NCBI GenBank assembly: GCA_947066105.1
Contig: CAMSYM010000005.1
Coordinates: 44,132 to 108,131, forward strand
Direction: 5' to 3'
Source of the DNA: an uncultured Clostridia bacterium
GTDB lineage: Bacteria; Bacillota; Clostridia; Christensenellales; Pumilibacteraceae
DNA: 64,000 nt
The translations under genes were made by a program, and so were the position numbers. The notes beneath the pieces are model-generated. The model was not told the origin of the DNA, did no database searches, and saw only the letters and a list, made by a program, of their open reading frames with translations. Numbering within the stretch: the first letter of the stretch is position 1; the number at the start of each line of letters is the position of its first letter. This document shows positions 18,017 to 26,188 of the stretch, in pieces.

Positions 18017-18071
18017 GATGCCCTCCGCAAGGATCTTTGCGCGTTTTACGCAAAAGTGCCGTTACAGCAAT

Positions 18072-18097
18072 TGAGAGCCGGACAAAACCGACTCTCA
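18072..18097 (-). promoter_or_regulatory. Hairpin in the rimP-nusA-infB leader
   Basis: Minus-strand arms at 18088-18097 and 18072-18081 (GAGAGTCGG / CCGGCTCTC core, one G-U) with a six-base loop. It lies between the promoter and rimP and has no T-run, so it is not a terminator. It may stabilise the mRNA or take part in control. Confidence 0.55.
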
Positions 18098-18121
18098 TGC
18101 TAAACCTTATAGTACTACTAT

Positions 18122-18150
18122 AATATAACACTTTTGCAAACCATTTGCAA
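18122..18150 (-). promoter_or_regulatory. Sigma-A type promoter for the rimP-nusA-infB operon
   Basis: Minus-strand -35 TTGCAA (18145-18150), 17-base spacer, -10 TATATT (18122-18127). Predicted transcript start near 18115, leaving a leader of about 100 bases before rimP. It is placed just after the polC-like gene. Confidence 0.72.
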
Positions 18151-18194
18151 GCGTTTTACAAAAGTTTTACGATTTTATTTATCGCGATACGCGA

Positions 18195-19679
18195 TCATTT
18201 TCCCGCCGCGAGAAGGCGGTGCATGGCTACGAACGCTTTTGCGGTAGCCGCCGCGTCCGACACTGCGCGGTGCGCGCCGTCGTTCACCAAGCCGAGTTCC
18301 TCCAAAACGCTCGCGAGCGACACGCGCTGTATCCCACGAAAAACGGCGGGCGCCATGCCCATCGTGTCGTACGTCCGCCTGTCGCCGAACGCCCAGCCAC
18401 TCCTGTTCCCGCCCTTGATAAGGAACGGGAAATCGAACGCTATGTTGTGACAGACCAATCCGCAATTTTGCGTAAATTTGTAAAAGTCGGGCAACACGTC
18501 CTCGAAAAGCGGTTGTCCTTTGACCATCTCGTTGGTTATGCCTGTTTTTTCTATCACCTGCGGCGGGATCTCGCGGCGCGGGTCTATAAGCGTGCCGAAG
18601 CACTGCGCTATCGCGCCGTCGACTATCTTGATCGCGCCTAGCTCCGTCGGCTTGTCGTACAGCACCGAAAGTCCCGTCGTTTCAAAGTCGAACACCACGA
18701 ACTCGCCTTTAAGCGCGGGCGGCAGTTCCGACGTAGCGTCGAACATGCTAGACTGCACGAATTCGAGATAGTCCGTCGGAACGATGCGTTCGTACCGCGT
18801 CGGCACGGGACGGTTTTCCAAAACCTTTATACCGTCTGTTTCGCACAGCGACAGTTCGCGAACCGACATGCTCGCTTCGTTGCGCGCGGCGTCGTATTCG
18901 ACATTGCCGAGAACGCATACTTTTTTGTTGATGAGCGACGGATCGACTATACTCCTGCCGCCTTCCGCGCCCCACCTGCACTGCAACGACGTATCGCCGT
19001 CGTACAATAAGAATCTGTCGTAACGCTTACCGCCCTTGCTCGTAAACGCCGTCGGCATGACGAATACGCCGCACGCAACGACGTTGAATTCGTTTGCGGT
19101 CAGGCTCGACACCGACCGCGCTACGCTCGGCGCGAGCGAGCCTATAACGGGCGTTACGTCCGTTACGGCGTACTCCGATCTGCCGCCGCCGCTCGCGGAC
19201 GCATACTCCGTACCGCTTTCCGAAAATTGCACTACCGCAACGTCGAGTTCGATGTCTTGCGCGTACGTATTTTGCAAATATTCTTTTAACCGCGGTATGT
19301 AATCGTTTTTCGCAAGCTCGTACATAGGCACGTGCATTTTGAGCGATACCTTGTATTGCGGCTCGGTCTGTGCCGAAACGGTATGCAAAATAGACGAAAC
19401 GTAGCTGAACTTTTCGGTGAAACCCACCACGGCGGCGCGCAACGCGCCCGCGGTCGGTATCTCGTCGTTTACTTCTATTTCGACGGGAGCATGGAACGCG
19501 CATTTATCGCACACCAGTCCCGCAAGCTCGGCGCGGTTGGCGTTTACGAACGCCCTGTCGTCGGGTTTGCACGCGATCGTGACTACCGCACGCTTGCCGT
19601 CGAAAGTCACGCGCGAAAACCGCAGAGCCTTATACTTGCCGCCCGTCGCGGCGTTTATATCGGTGTAAATTTTATTCAT
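18195..19679 (-). CDS. PolC-like protein reduced to N-terminal, OB and DEDDh exonuclease domains
   Basis: A 494-residue protein exactly where Firmicutes carry polC, between ispG and rimP. Residues 1-190 resemble the PolC N-terminal domain, about 205-300 an OB-fold (FLLYDGDTSLQCRW, KKVCVLGNVEYD). The C-terminal 165 residues are a 3'-5' proofreading exonuclease with all five DEDDh residues: D331 and E333 in VVFDFETTGLS, D416 in HNIAFDFPFL, H470 and D475 in HRAVSDAAATA. PHP, palm, fingers and the duplex-binding domains of PolC (about 1400 residues in full) are missing, and the gene ends with a clean stop 45 bases before the rimP promoter. It could be a proofreading subunit for another polymerase, or a general exonuclease. 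Confidence 0.82.
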   Translation of the reverse strand: MNKIYTDINAATGGKYKALRFSRVTFDGKRAVVTIACKPDDRAFVNANRAELAGLVCDKCAFHAPVEIEVNDEIPTAGALRAAVVGFTEKFSYVSSILHTVSAQTEPQYKVSLKMHVPMYELAKNDYIPRLKEYLQNTYAQDIELDVAVVQFSESGTEYASASGGGRSEYAVTDVTPVIGSLAPSVARSVSSLTANEFNVVACGVFVMPTAFTSKGGKRYDRFLLYDGDTSLQCRWGAEGGRSIVDPSLINKKVCVLGNVEYDAARNEASMSVRELSLCETDGIKVLENRPVPTRYERIVPTDYLEFVQSSMFDATSELPPALKGEFVVFDFETTGLSVLYDKPTELGAIKIVDGAIAQCFGTLIDPRREIPPQVIEKTGITNEMVKGQPLFEDVLPDFYKFTQNCGLVCHNIAFDFPFLIKGGNRSGWAFGDRRTYDTMGMAPAVFRGIQRVSLASVLEELGLVNDGAHRAVSDAAATAKAFVAMHRLLAAGK

Positions 19680-19682
19680 TGC

Positions 19683-20729
19683 CTACACTCTGTCTTTTGC
19701 TTTTTTATCTATCAATGCAAGAAGCTCCGAAACGATGTCGGCGGTATCGATAGTGCGCACGATCTTACCGTCCGCAAACAACGCCGCCTTGCCGTTTCCG
19801 CCGCCCGCAACGCCGAAATCCGCGTCGCCCGATTCGCCTATGCCGTTGACTACGCAACCCATCACTGCGACTTTGACGGGGAACGCCACGTCCTTTGTCG
19901 CGGCTTTAAGCTCGTCCACGACCGATTTGAGATCGTATTTGCAACGCGAACAGGTAGGACAGGAAATTATTTCGCAATAATTTTTGTCGATACCGCATTC
20001 CTGCAAAATTGTTTTTGCCGCCGAAACTTCCCTGACGGGATCGCCCGAAAGCGAAACTCGCACAGTGTCGCCAATACCGTCTATCAACAGCGCGCCTATC
20101 CCGACAGCCGAACGGACTATACCGCGCTCGTCTGCGCCGCTCTCCGTCACTCCGACGTGCAACGGATAATCGACCGCCGCCGCAAGCTTGCGGTACGCGT
20201 CGACCGTAACTTTCGCATCCGACGACTTAACGGATATCACCGTATCGTAAAACCCGAACTTTTCCAAAAGCCGAACATGCTTCAATGCGCTACGAACCAA
20301 CGCGTCGCTTTTGGGCAAGCCCGCGAATTCCTGTTCGAGCGAACCCGTATTGACGCCTATGCGTATGGGTACGCGGTGCGCCTTGCACGCGTCGACAAGC
20401 GTTTTGACCTTGCGCTCGTCGCCTATGTTGCCGGGATTGAAACGTATTTTATCGAACCCGATCTCGGCGCACGCCACGGCGAGCCGATAATCGAACTGTA
20501 TATCTGCTACGAGCGGCATATCGAACTTGCCGACGTAATATTTTGCGGCTTCGACTTCCGCATCCGACGACACCGCTATACGCGCAACGTCGCAGCCCGC
20601 AAGCTGTAAGCTTTTGAGCTGAGCGAAGGTAGCGTCGGTATCGAGCGTATCGGTGTTTGTCATGGACTGCACCGCTATGCGATTGCCGCCGCCGATCGCC
20701 GTATTTTTGATTTTTACCGTTTTACTCAC
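19683..20729 (-). CDS. ispG: 4-hydroxy-3-methylbut-2-enyl diphosphate synthase
   Basis: IspG (GcpE) converts methylerythritol cyclodiphosphate to HMBPP in the MEP isoprenoid pathway using a 4Fe-4S cluster. The 348-residue product starts at GTG. It opens with KIKNTAIGGGNRIAVQSMTN, has FNPGNIG and ends with the cluster region ISCPTCSRCKYDL plus KVAVMGCVVNGIGE, supplying the three Cys ligands. It follows rseP by nine bases with only a weak ribosome binding site. Dxr and UppS of the same route are encoded upstream in this operon. Confidence 0.97.
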   Translation of the reverse strand: MSKTVKIKNTAIGGGNRIAVQSMTNTDTLDTDATFAQLKSLQLAGCDVARIAVSSDAEVEAAKYYVGKFDMPLVADIQFDYRLAVACAEIGFDKIRFNPGNIGDERKVKTLVDACKAHRVPIRIGVNTGSLEQEFAGLPKSDALVRSALKHVRLLEKFGFYDTVISVKSSDAKVTVDAYRKLAAAVDYPLHVGVTESGADERGIVRSAVGIGALLIDGIGDTVRVSLSGDPVREVSAAKTILQECGIDKNYCEIISCPTCSRCKYDLKSVVDELKAATKDVAFPVKVAVMGCVVNGIGESGDADFGVAGGGNGKAALFADGKIVRTIDTADIVSELLALIDKKAKDRV

Positions 20730-20738
20730 GGTTCTATT

Positions 20739-21986
20739 TTACAACGCGAACGACAAAATGTCAACGATCACGACGAACAACATCAAAACGACCAAGCCCA
20801 CGAAATTGATCATGCCTTCCACTTTGCGGTTGATCGGCTTTTTGCGTATCCATTCTACGATCGTGAACACGATCCGCGCGCCGTCGAGCGCGGGGAACGG
20901 CAGAATATTGAACATGGCGAGATTGCTCGCCAAAAGCGGCAACAGTATAAGGATGTTTCGCCAATTCGTCATCGAAACGTCCGCCATCATTTTGATCGAG
21001 CCGATAGGTCCCGATATCGACGTGATAGGTATCCTGCCCGTTATCAGTCCGCCGAACGATCCGAGTATAGACCACGACAACTTGAACGTATACGGTACGC
21101 AATATTTGAACGCCGTTCCTGCATCTTTACCGCGAAACACGACTTCGGGCGTAGTTATGCCGAATCCGACGTATTCCGTTTTATCGCCGTTCTCGTCTAC
21201 CCGTTCGATCTTTTGACGTTTTACGTCCACAAACTTTATCTCGCCGCTGCGTTCCACTTTGAGCGTCACCGTTCCGTTTTCCGCAATGCCCTGCGTCAAT
21301 TCCGAAAACGAGTTCATAACGCCTATATCCTTGCCGTCGACCGCGAGTATTATATCGCCTTTTTCGAGCGCGCTGTAATAATTGCCCGCGGGATCTTTAT
21401 ACACGTCGCCGACGACAGGCAACGAATAACCGACCGCGCCTATATAGATAATCGAGAATATGACGGCAGACAGCAGATTGAACACCACGCCGCCGAGCAA
21501 TACGATTATGCGCTTCCAAGGCTTTTGTTTATTGAACGACAGGGCGGGATTTCCGTGCTTGTCGAGCCGCACGGGCTTAGGTTCGATCGGCTTTGCGACC
21601 GACGCGGCGGCGGCTTTGTTTTCTTCGATCTCGGCGCGCATCACGTACGACAAAAGATCTTCGTCTTTTGCCTGTTTCGCGGCGAGCTTTTCAGTCTCCG
21701 CACGATCGCCGTTATCCGTCTGTTCGGGCGCGGGTTTTTCGTCCTGCGCGTCATCGTCGTCCTCTTCGCCCATAAACGCGCAAAACCCGCCGAGCGGCAC
21801 GGCGCGCAAACTGAAACGCTCGCCGTTTTTGCGGATCTTGCTGAAAAGCTTGGGTCCGAACCCGATAGAAAATTCGTCGACCGTAAAACCGAGAATCTTG
21901 GCGGCGGTATAATGTCCCAGCTCGTGAATGAGTACCATCACGAGCAATATGACAAGCGATAAAACTATATACCCGAAATATTCCAA
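20739..21986 (-). CDS. rseP: RIP-type site-2 metalloprotease RseP with PDZ domain
   Basis: Membrane-embedded zinc protease (RasP/RseP) that cleaves anti-sigma factors and signal-peptide remnants inside the membrane. The 415-residue product starts at a TTG at 21986 preceded by AAGGAG. Helix 1 carries HELGH (21-25). A PDZ domain (about 190-280; KGDIILAVDGKDIGVMNSF) precedes the second catalytic motif NILPFPALDGARIVF and the last helix. Odd feature: between GGFCAFMGEEDDDDAQ and the second helix there is a strongly charged insert of about 70 residues (roughly 75-145). Sits between dxr and ispG. Confidence 0.96.
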   Translation of the reverse strand: MEYFGYIVLSLVILLVMVLIHELGHYTAAKILGFTVDEFSIGFGPKLFSKIRKNGERFSLRAVPLGGFCAFMGEEDDDDAQDEKPAPEQTDNGDRAETEKLAAKQAKDEDLLSYVMRAEIEENKAAAASVAKPIEPKPVRLDKHGNPALSFNKQKPWKRIIVLLGGVVFNLLSAVIFSIIYIGAVGYSLPVVGDVYKDPAGNYYSALEKGDIILAVDGKDIGVMNSFSELTQGIAENGTVTLKVERSGEIKFVDVKRQKIERVDENGDKTEYVGFGITTPEVVFRGKDAGTAFKYCVPYTFKLSWSILGSFGGLITGRIPITSISGPIGSIKMMADVSMTNWRNILILLPLLASNLAMFNILPFPALDGARIVFTIVEWIRKKPINRKVEGMINFVGLVVLMLFVVIVDILSFAL

Positions 21987-21987
21987 A

Positions 21988-23109
21988 TCACGCTCCTTGA
22001 TATTTCAAGTATATTTTATCGTATACTCGATTATGCGTCGATATTACCCCGTCGAGCGTACGCTCGCCCGACATATCTTCCTTACAAAGCGCGTTCTCAA
22101 CCGTGTCGACTATATCGGTAAACGCGATCTTTCGCTCCAAAAACAGTCTTACCGCCGCTTCGTTTGCGGCGTTGAACACCGCGCCGGCAAGCCCGCCCGT
22201 TTCGATGACCTGTTTTGCGAGCCGCGGCGCGCGGAACGCCGTTTCGTCGGGCGGGATAAACCGCAACGACAACGGCAGTTTTAACGGCGCGTATTCGCGC
22301 GGCGCATGGTCGGGATACGTAAGCGCGTACTGTATGGGCTGACGCATATCGGGAAAACCAGCCTGCGCTTTTATCGAACCGTCGGCAAACTCCACCATGG
22401 AATGCACAACGCTTTCGGGGTGTATAACGTAGTCTACGTTTACGGTATCGAACAACCAACGAGCCTCGATAAGTTCCAAGCCTTTATTGACCATGGTCGC
22501 ACTGTCGACCGATATTTTTTTGCCCATGCGCCAGTTGGGGTGCGCAACGGCTTGTTCGGGCGTTACGCTTTTTAATTTCCCGACGGGCGTATCGAAAAAC
22601 GGTCCGCCGCTCGCAGTAAGGATAATGCGCTTGAACGCGGTCTCGCCGCGCAAGCATTGCCAGATCGCCGAATGCTCGGAGTCCACGGGGCGGATCGCGC
22701 CGCCGAGCTTTGCGCGCGCAGTCACTATTTCGCCGCCCGCGACCAAGCTTTCCTTATTGGCAAGCGCGACCGTTATACCGCGGTCGAGCGCGTACAATAC
22801 CGCTTTTAATCCTATCATGCCGACGACGGCTATCACGGCTATATCCGCGCCGTCGAGCGTTTGCGTAAGCGCGTCGTCGCCGCAGTATACCGTCGCGGAC
22901 GGACGCAGTTCCTTGACGGTTACGCGCTTGCGCTCGTCGGCTATACCCAAAACGTCGCAATCGAACTCGCGTGCAAGCTCGGCAAGCCCGACAGCGTCCG
23001 AACCGCAGGACAAGCCCGTGACATTGTATTTATCGCGGTTTTTGGATATTATATCCAGAGTTTGCGTACCGATCGAGCCGGTACAACCCAAAACGGCTAT
23101 ATTTTTCAT
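21988..23109 (-). CDS. dxr: 1-deoxy-D-xylulose 5-phosphate reductoisomerase
   Basis: First committed enzyme of the MEP isoprenoid pathway, making methylerythritol 4-phosphate with NADPH and a divalent metal. The start at 23109 (MKNIAVLGCTGSIGTQTL) gives 373 residues, overlaps the cdsA stop (ATGA) and begins at the NADPH-binding glycine motif. Other signatures are ALANKESLVAGGEI, PVDSEHSAIWQCL, GGPFFDTP, NWRMGKKISVDSATMVNKGL and the substrate-binding IHPESVVHSMVEF. Next gene rseP is two bases away. Confidence 0.97.
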   Translation of the reverse strand: MKNIAVLGCTGSIGTQTLDIISKNRDKYNVTGLSCGSDAVGLAELAREFDCDVLGIADERKRVTVKELRPSATVYCGDDALTQTLDGADIAVIAVVGMIGLKAVLYALDRGITVALANKESLVAGGEIVTARAKLGGAIRPVDSEHSAIWQCLRGETAFKRIILTASGGPFFDTPVGKLKSVTPEQAVAHPNWRMGKKISVDSATMVNKGLELIEARWLFDTVNVDYVIHPESVVHSMVEFADGSIKAQAGFPDMRQPIQYALTYPDHAPREYAPLKLPLSLRFIPPDETAFRAPRLAKQVIETGGLAGAVFNAANEAAVRLFLERKIAFTDIVDTVENALCKEDMSGERTLDGVISTHNRVYDKIYLKYQGA

Positions 23110-24029
23110 ATCAAAAGCATTACCGCGAAGTATATATAATAAAACACCCCGCAAAGCATAAACCCGTCTATGCGGTCGAGTACGCCGCCGTGTCCGGGCA
23201 ACAGGTTGGAATAATCCTTTATCCCCGCTCGACGCTTGACGAAAGACGCCATGAGATCGCCCAACTGGTCGAACACCGAGCCGAACAGTCCGAGCGCAAC
23301 GAAGTTGATTATCGTCGTCGCCCAACCGTCGGTCAGCATGCTCAGACCGAAAAGATTTATCGAAAAATGCACTGCCAAAAACGTCAGCAACGCGACTAAA
23401 AGCGCACCGACTATCCCGCCGAACAATCCGCCTACGGCGCCGCTAATCGTCTTATTGGGGCTTATGCTCGGACAAAGCTTTTTGCCCTTGACCGCACTGC
23501 CTATCTGATAAGCGAACATATCGGTAAACGACGGCACGATAAACATCAACGCTATGCCCGCGTTTCGGTACGGCAACGACGCGGTAACGCTTATCGCCGC
23601 TTCCGCTATCATAAAATAATTGATGCCGACGGAAAACATCAAAAGCGCGCTCGGATACAGCATGACGAATATCGTCGACACGGCGTTGCCCTTGACGTAT
23701 GTTTTGGAACATGCGACGATCAATGCAGTAACGCCCATCATCAATATCAACGACAAAAAGTATGCCGTCATGCCCGACGAACTCGATTTAAAGAAATACT
23801 GCGTAAACCAAAACGCGGCGAACCCCACCACTATTTGTATGAGATCGACCACAAATATCGGCTCGCTGCCGAATTTGGCAACAGCCCTGCTCATTTCGTA
23901 CACGCCGCCTACGGCAAGCGCGAATATAAAAACATCGAAGCAGATCGGATGAATGTACACGGCGAGCAAAAACACCGCCACGTACACTATAGTTATCAAT
24001 GCTCCGGTTATAACGCGATCCTTTTTCAT
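23106..24029 (-). CDS. cdsA: Phosphatidate cytidylyltransferase
   Basis: CdsA makes CDP-diacylglycerol from phosphatidate and CTP in the cytoplasmic membrane, the entry to phospholipid synthesis. The 307-residue product has about eight membrane helices. The C-terminal signature region reads PSISPNKTISGAVGG, GSVFDQLGDLMASFVKRRAGIKDYSNLLPGHGG (in two stretches) and DRIDG, containing the catalytic Asp residues. It overlaps uppS and dxr by four bases each. Confidence 0.96.
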   Translation of the reverse strand: MKKDRVITGALITIVYVAVFLLAVYIHPICFDVFIFALAVGGVYEMSRAVAKFGSEPIFVVDLIQIVVGFAAFWFTQYFFKSSSSGMTAYFLSLILMMGVTALIVACSKTYVKGNAVSTIFVMLYPSALLMFSVGINYFMIAEAAISVTASLPYRNAGIALMFIVPSFTDMFAYQIGSAVKGKKLCPSISPNKTISGAVGGLFGGIVGALLVALLTFLAVHFSINLFGLSMLTDGWATTIINFVALGLFGSVFDQLGDLMASFVKRRAGIKDYSNLLPGHGGVLDRIDGFMLCGVFYYIYFAVMLLI

Positions 24030-24727
24030 AATTTACCGAACCTTCGCGTTCTTGTATTGAATTCCGACAGCATTCCGTCTAGTTCCGCAGTACCGAAATC
24101 CGGCCACAGCGTATCGGTAAAAAACAATTCGCTGTACGCCGCCTGATACAATAAAAAATTACTGAGACGTTTTTCGCCGCCCGTGCGTATTATCATGTCG
24201 AGTTCGGGCATACCGTAGGTATACAGTCCGCGCTCGAAGCTTTGCTCCGTTATTTCGCCGCTCTGCGCCGCCGTAGCCGCCGCGCGCAGTATCTCCGCGC
24301 GACCGCCGTAATTGAGCGCGATATTTACCGTTTGAGCGGCGCCGTCCGTATTTTCGCTTTCCACTTCGGCAAGCACGGCTTGCACGTCGTCGGGGAAATA
24401 CGATCGGTCGCCCGATACGATCACTCGCGCGCCGCGCGCCAAAAGCTCGCGCGTCATCGGCTTCAACTGTTTTTTTATCAAGCCGACAAGCGTTTTGACT
24501 TCGGTCTGCGGGCGATTTTTATTCTCGGTGGAAAACGCGTAAAGCGTGACGCACCGCACTCCTTTTTCGAGCGCGTGCGACACTACGGGCGTAATGTTTT
24601 TTACCCCAGCGCGATGTCCCGCCGTGCGCGGCAAATGCCTGTTGGTAGCCCACCTGCCGTTTCCGTCCATTATTATCCCGATATGCGCGGGAATACGAAT
24701 GTTTTCGGACGAAAGATCAGATTTCAA
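24026..24727 (-). CDS. uppS: Undecaprenyl diphosphate synthase
   Basis: Cis-prenyltransferase that builds the C55 lipid carrier for peptidoglycan from farnesyl and isopentenyl diphosphate. The 233-residue product starts at a TTG at 24727 inside the 3' end of frr (11-base overlap). Hallmarks: HIGIIMDGNGRWA with catalytic Asp21, RTAGHRAGVKN, YAFSTENKNRP, NIALNYGGRAEILRA and the C-terminal MIIRTGGEKRLSNFLLYQ and AYSELFFTDTLWPDF. Consumer of MEP-pathway products from the same operon. Confidence 0.97.
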   Translation of the reverse strand: MKSDLSSENIRIPAHIGIIMDGNGRWATNRHLPRTAGHRAGVKNITPVVSHALEKGVRCVTLYAFSTENKNRPQTEVKTLVGLIKKQLKPMTRELLARGARVIVSGDRSYFPDDVQAVLAEVESENTDGAAQTVNIALNYGGRAEILRAAATAAQSGEITEQSFERGLYTYGMPELDMIIRTGGEKRLSNFLLYQAAYSELFFTDTLWPDFGTAELDGMLSEFNTRTRRFGKL

Positions 24728-25280
24728 GAAGATCGCTTTCCTTTTCCTTTATAAGCTTATCGACCTTTTCCACAGCCGCATCGAGTTTCTTTTGAATGAT
24801 CTTTTCGTACTCGGCTATCTCGTCCTCGGACACTTCTTTTTTGAGTTTTTTGCCGAATTCGAGCGCGTCGCGCCGCTCGTTACGAAGCGCGACCTTGGCG
24901 TCCTCGCCCATCTTTTTGACCTGTTTGGTGAGATCGCGACGGCGTTCCTCCGTCAACTGCGGAAAGGATAACCGTATGACCTTGCCGTCGTCGACGGGAT
25001 TGAGTCCGAGATCGGCGGCGATTATCGCTTTTTTCACTTCTTTGAGCGCCGAAACGTCGTAAAGCGATACCATGAGCGTACGCGCGTCGGGTACGGAAAT
25101 GTTAGCCATTTGATTGAGCGGAGTTTGCATTCCGTAATAATCGACGGTAACGCGACTCAGCACTATCGGGTTGGCGCGTCCCGCGCGCATGGAATTAAGC
25201 TCGCCTTTAAGATGCTCTATAACTTTGTTAAGCTTTTCGTCGATCTTGTTCGACTGCGTTATGAGCTGTTCGTTTTGCAT
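24717..25280 (-). CDS. frr: Ribosome recycling factor
   Basis: RRF splits post-termination ribosomes with EF-G. The 187-residue protein has the two-domain L shape: helical arm, GELNSMRAGRANPIVL, YYGMQTPLNQMANISVPD, then PFPQLTEERRRDLTKQVKK-like sequence (here LSFPQLTEERRRDLTKQ). GGAGGA precedes the ATG. Frr follows pyrH, separated by 145 bases that hold only a short self-complementary TCGATCGATCGA stretch near 25375-25390 and no gene. Confidence 0.98.
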   Translation of the reverse strand: MQNEQLITQSNKIDEKLNKVIEHLKGELNSMRAGRANPIVLSRVTVDYYGMQTPLNQMANISVPDARTLMVSLYDVSALKEVKKAIIAADLGLNPVDDGKVIRLSFPQLTEERRRDLTKQVKKMGEDAKVALRNERRDALEFGKKLKKEVSEDEIAEYEKIIQKKLDAAVEKVDKLIKEKESDLLEI

Positions 25281-25425
25281 ATTGTCCTCCGAATAATTCT
25301 AATGCCCGTTCGGCTCGCACCGAACGTATCGAGTCCGCAACGTCTTTGCTCGCAATATCGCGTCCCGACCGCCGTTTCGATCGATCGAACGCAGTCGACG
25401 TTACGGCGTTTTTCGCACTTTCGCA

Positions 25426-26121
25426 CTAATGTATCAGCGTGCCTATCTTTTCGCCGTCTGCGGCGCGTATTATGCTGTTTTGCTCGTTCAGTCCGAACGC
25501 TACGATTGGGATATTGTTCTCCATGCACATTGTGACCGACGTAAAGTCCATGACGGCGATGTTTTTGTTGAGTACGTCCATATACGACAGTTCGCCCAAT
25601 TTTTTGGCGTTTTTATTTGTCTTGGGATCGCAATCGTAAACACCGTCGACGTTCTTCGCCATCAACAGTACGTCCGCCTTGATCTCCGCCGCTCTGAGCG
25701 CCGCGCCCGAATCGGTGGTAAAATAAGGATTGCCCGTACCGCACGCGAATATAACAATGCGTCCGCACTCGAAATGTCTGAGCGCCTTGCGAAGTATAAA
25801 CGGCTCGGCGACCGCAGGTATCGAAAGCGCGGTCTGCACACGCGTAGGCACGCCCTTTTTTTCGATCGCGTCCTGCAACGCAAGCGCGTTCATTATGGTC
25901 GCGAGCATGCCCATATGGTCGGCTGTGACCTTATCCATAGCCACGCCCTGCCGCCCGCGCCAAAAGTTTCCGCCGCCGACGACTATCGCTATTTGGACAC
26001 CGCGTCCCGCAAGCTCCACTAGCTGGCACACCACTTTATCGACGGTAACGGGGTCTATGCCCGTACCCGTCGCGCCCGAAAGCGCCTCGCCGCTCAGTTT
26101 AAGCAGTACTCTCTTGTACAT
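25426..26121 (-). CDS. pyrH: Uridylate kinase (UMP kinase)
   Basis: Hexameric bacterial UMP kinase of the amino-acid-kinase fold, converting UMP to UDP. The start at 26121 (MYKRVLLKLSGEALSG) is preceded by AAGGAG and gives 231 residues, the normal size. Visible motifs are IAIVVGGGNFWRG, DHMGMLATIMNALALQ, FACGTGNPYFTTDSGAALRA and LLMAKNVDGVYDCDP, typical of PyrH. The frame extends a little upstream, but those residues do not fit the family. Confidence 0.98.
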   Translation of the reverse strand: MYKRVLLKLSGEALSGATGTGIDPVTVDKVVCQLVELAGRGVQIAIVVGGGNFWRGRQGVAMDKVTADHMGMLATIMNALALQDAIEKKGVPTRVQTALSIPAVAEPFILRKALRHFECGRIVIFACGTGNPYFTTDSGAALRAAEIKADVLLMAKNVDGVYDCDPKTNKNAKKLGELSYMDVLNKNIAVMDFTSVTMCMENNIPIVAFGLNEQNSIIRAADGEKIGTLIH

Positions 26122-26188
26122 GTAAAGCTCCTTATGCTCGAAAAATCGGCTTACCGAAAATTTCAGCAAGCCGAAAATTTATTCTCGA

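Noticed and set aside
18017..18097. ATG at 18097 upstream of rimP as start of rimP through a frameshift
   Set aside because: The ATG lies in another frame and inside the leader hairpin, and its product (RVGFVRLSIAVTALL) does not resemble RimP; the in-frame upstream sequence does.
18132..18194. Hairpin ATCGCG-TAT-CGCGAT after the polC-like gene as a terminator
   Set aside because: It has only six pairs, a three-base loop and is followed by AAATAAAATC without a T-run.
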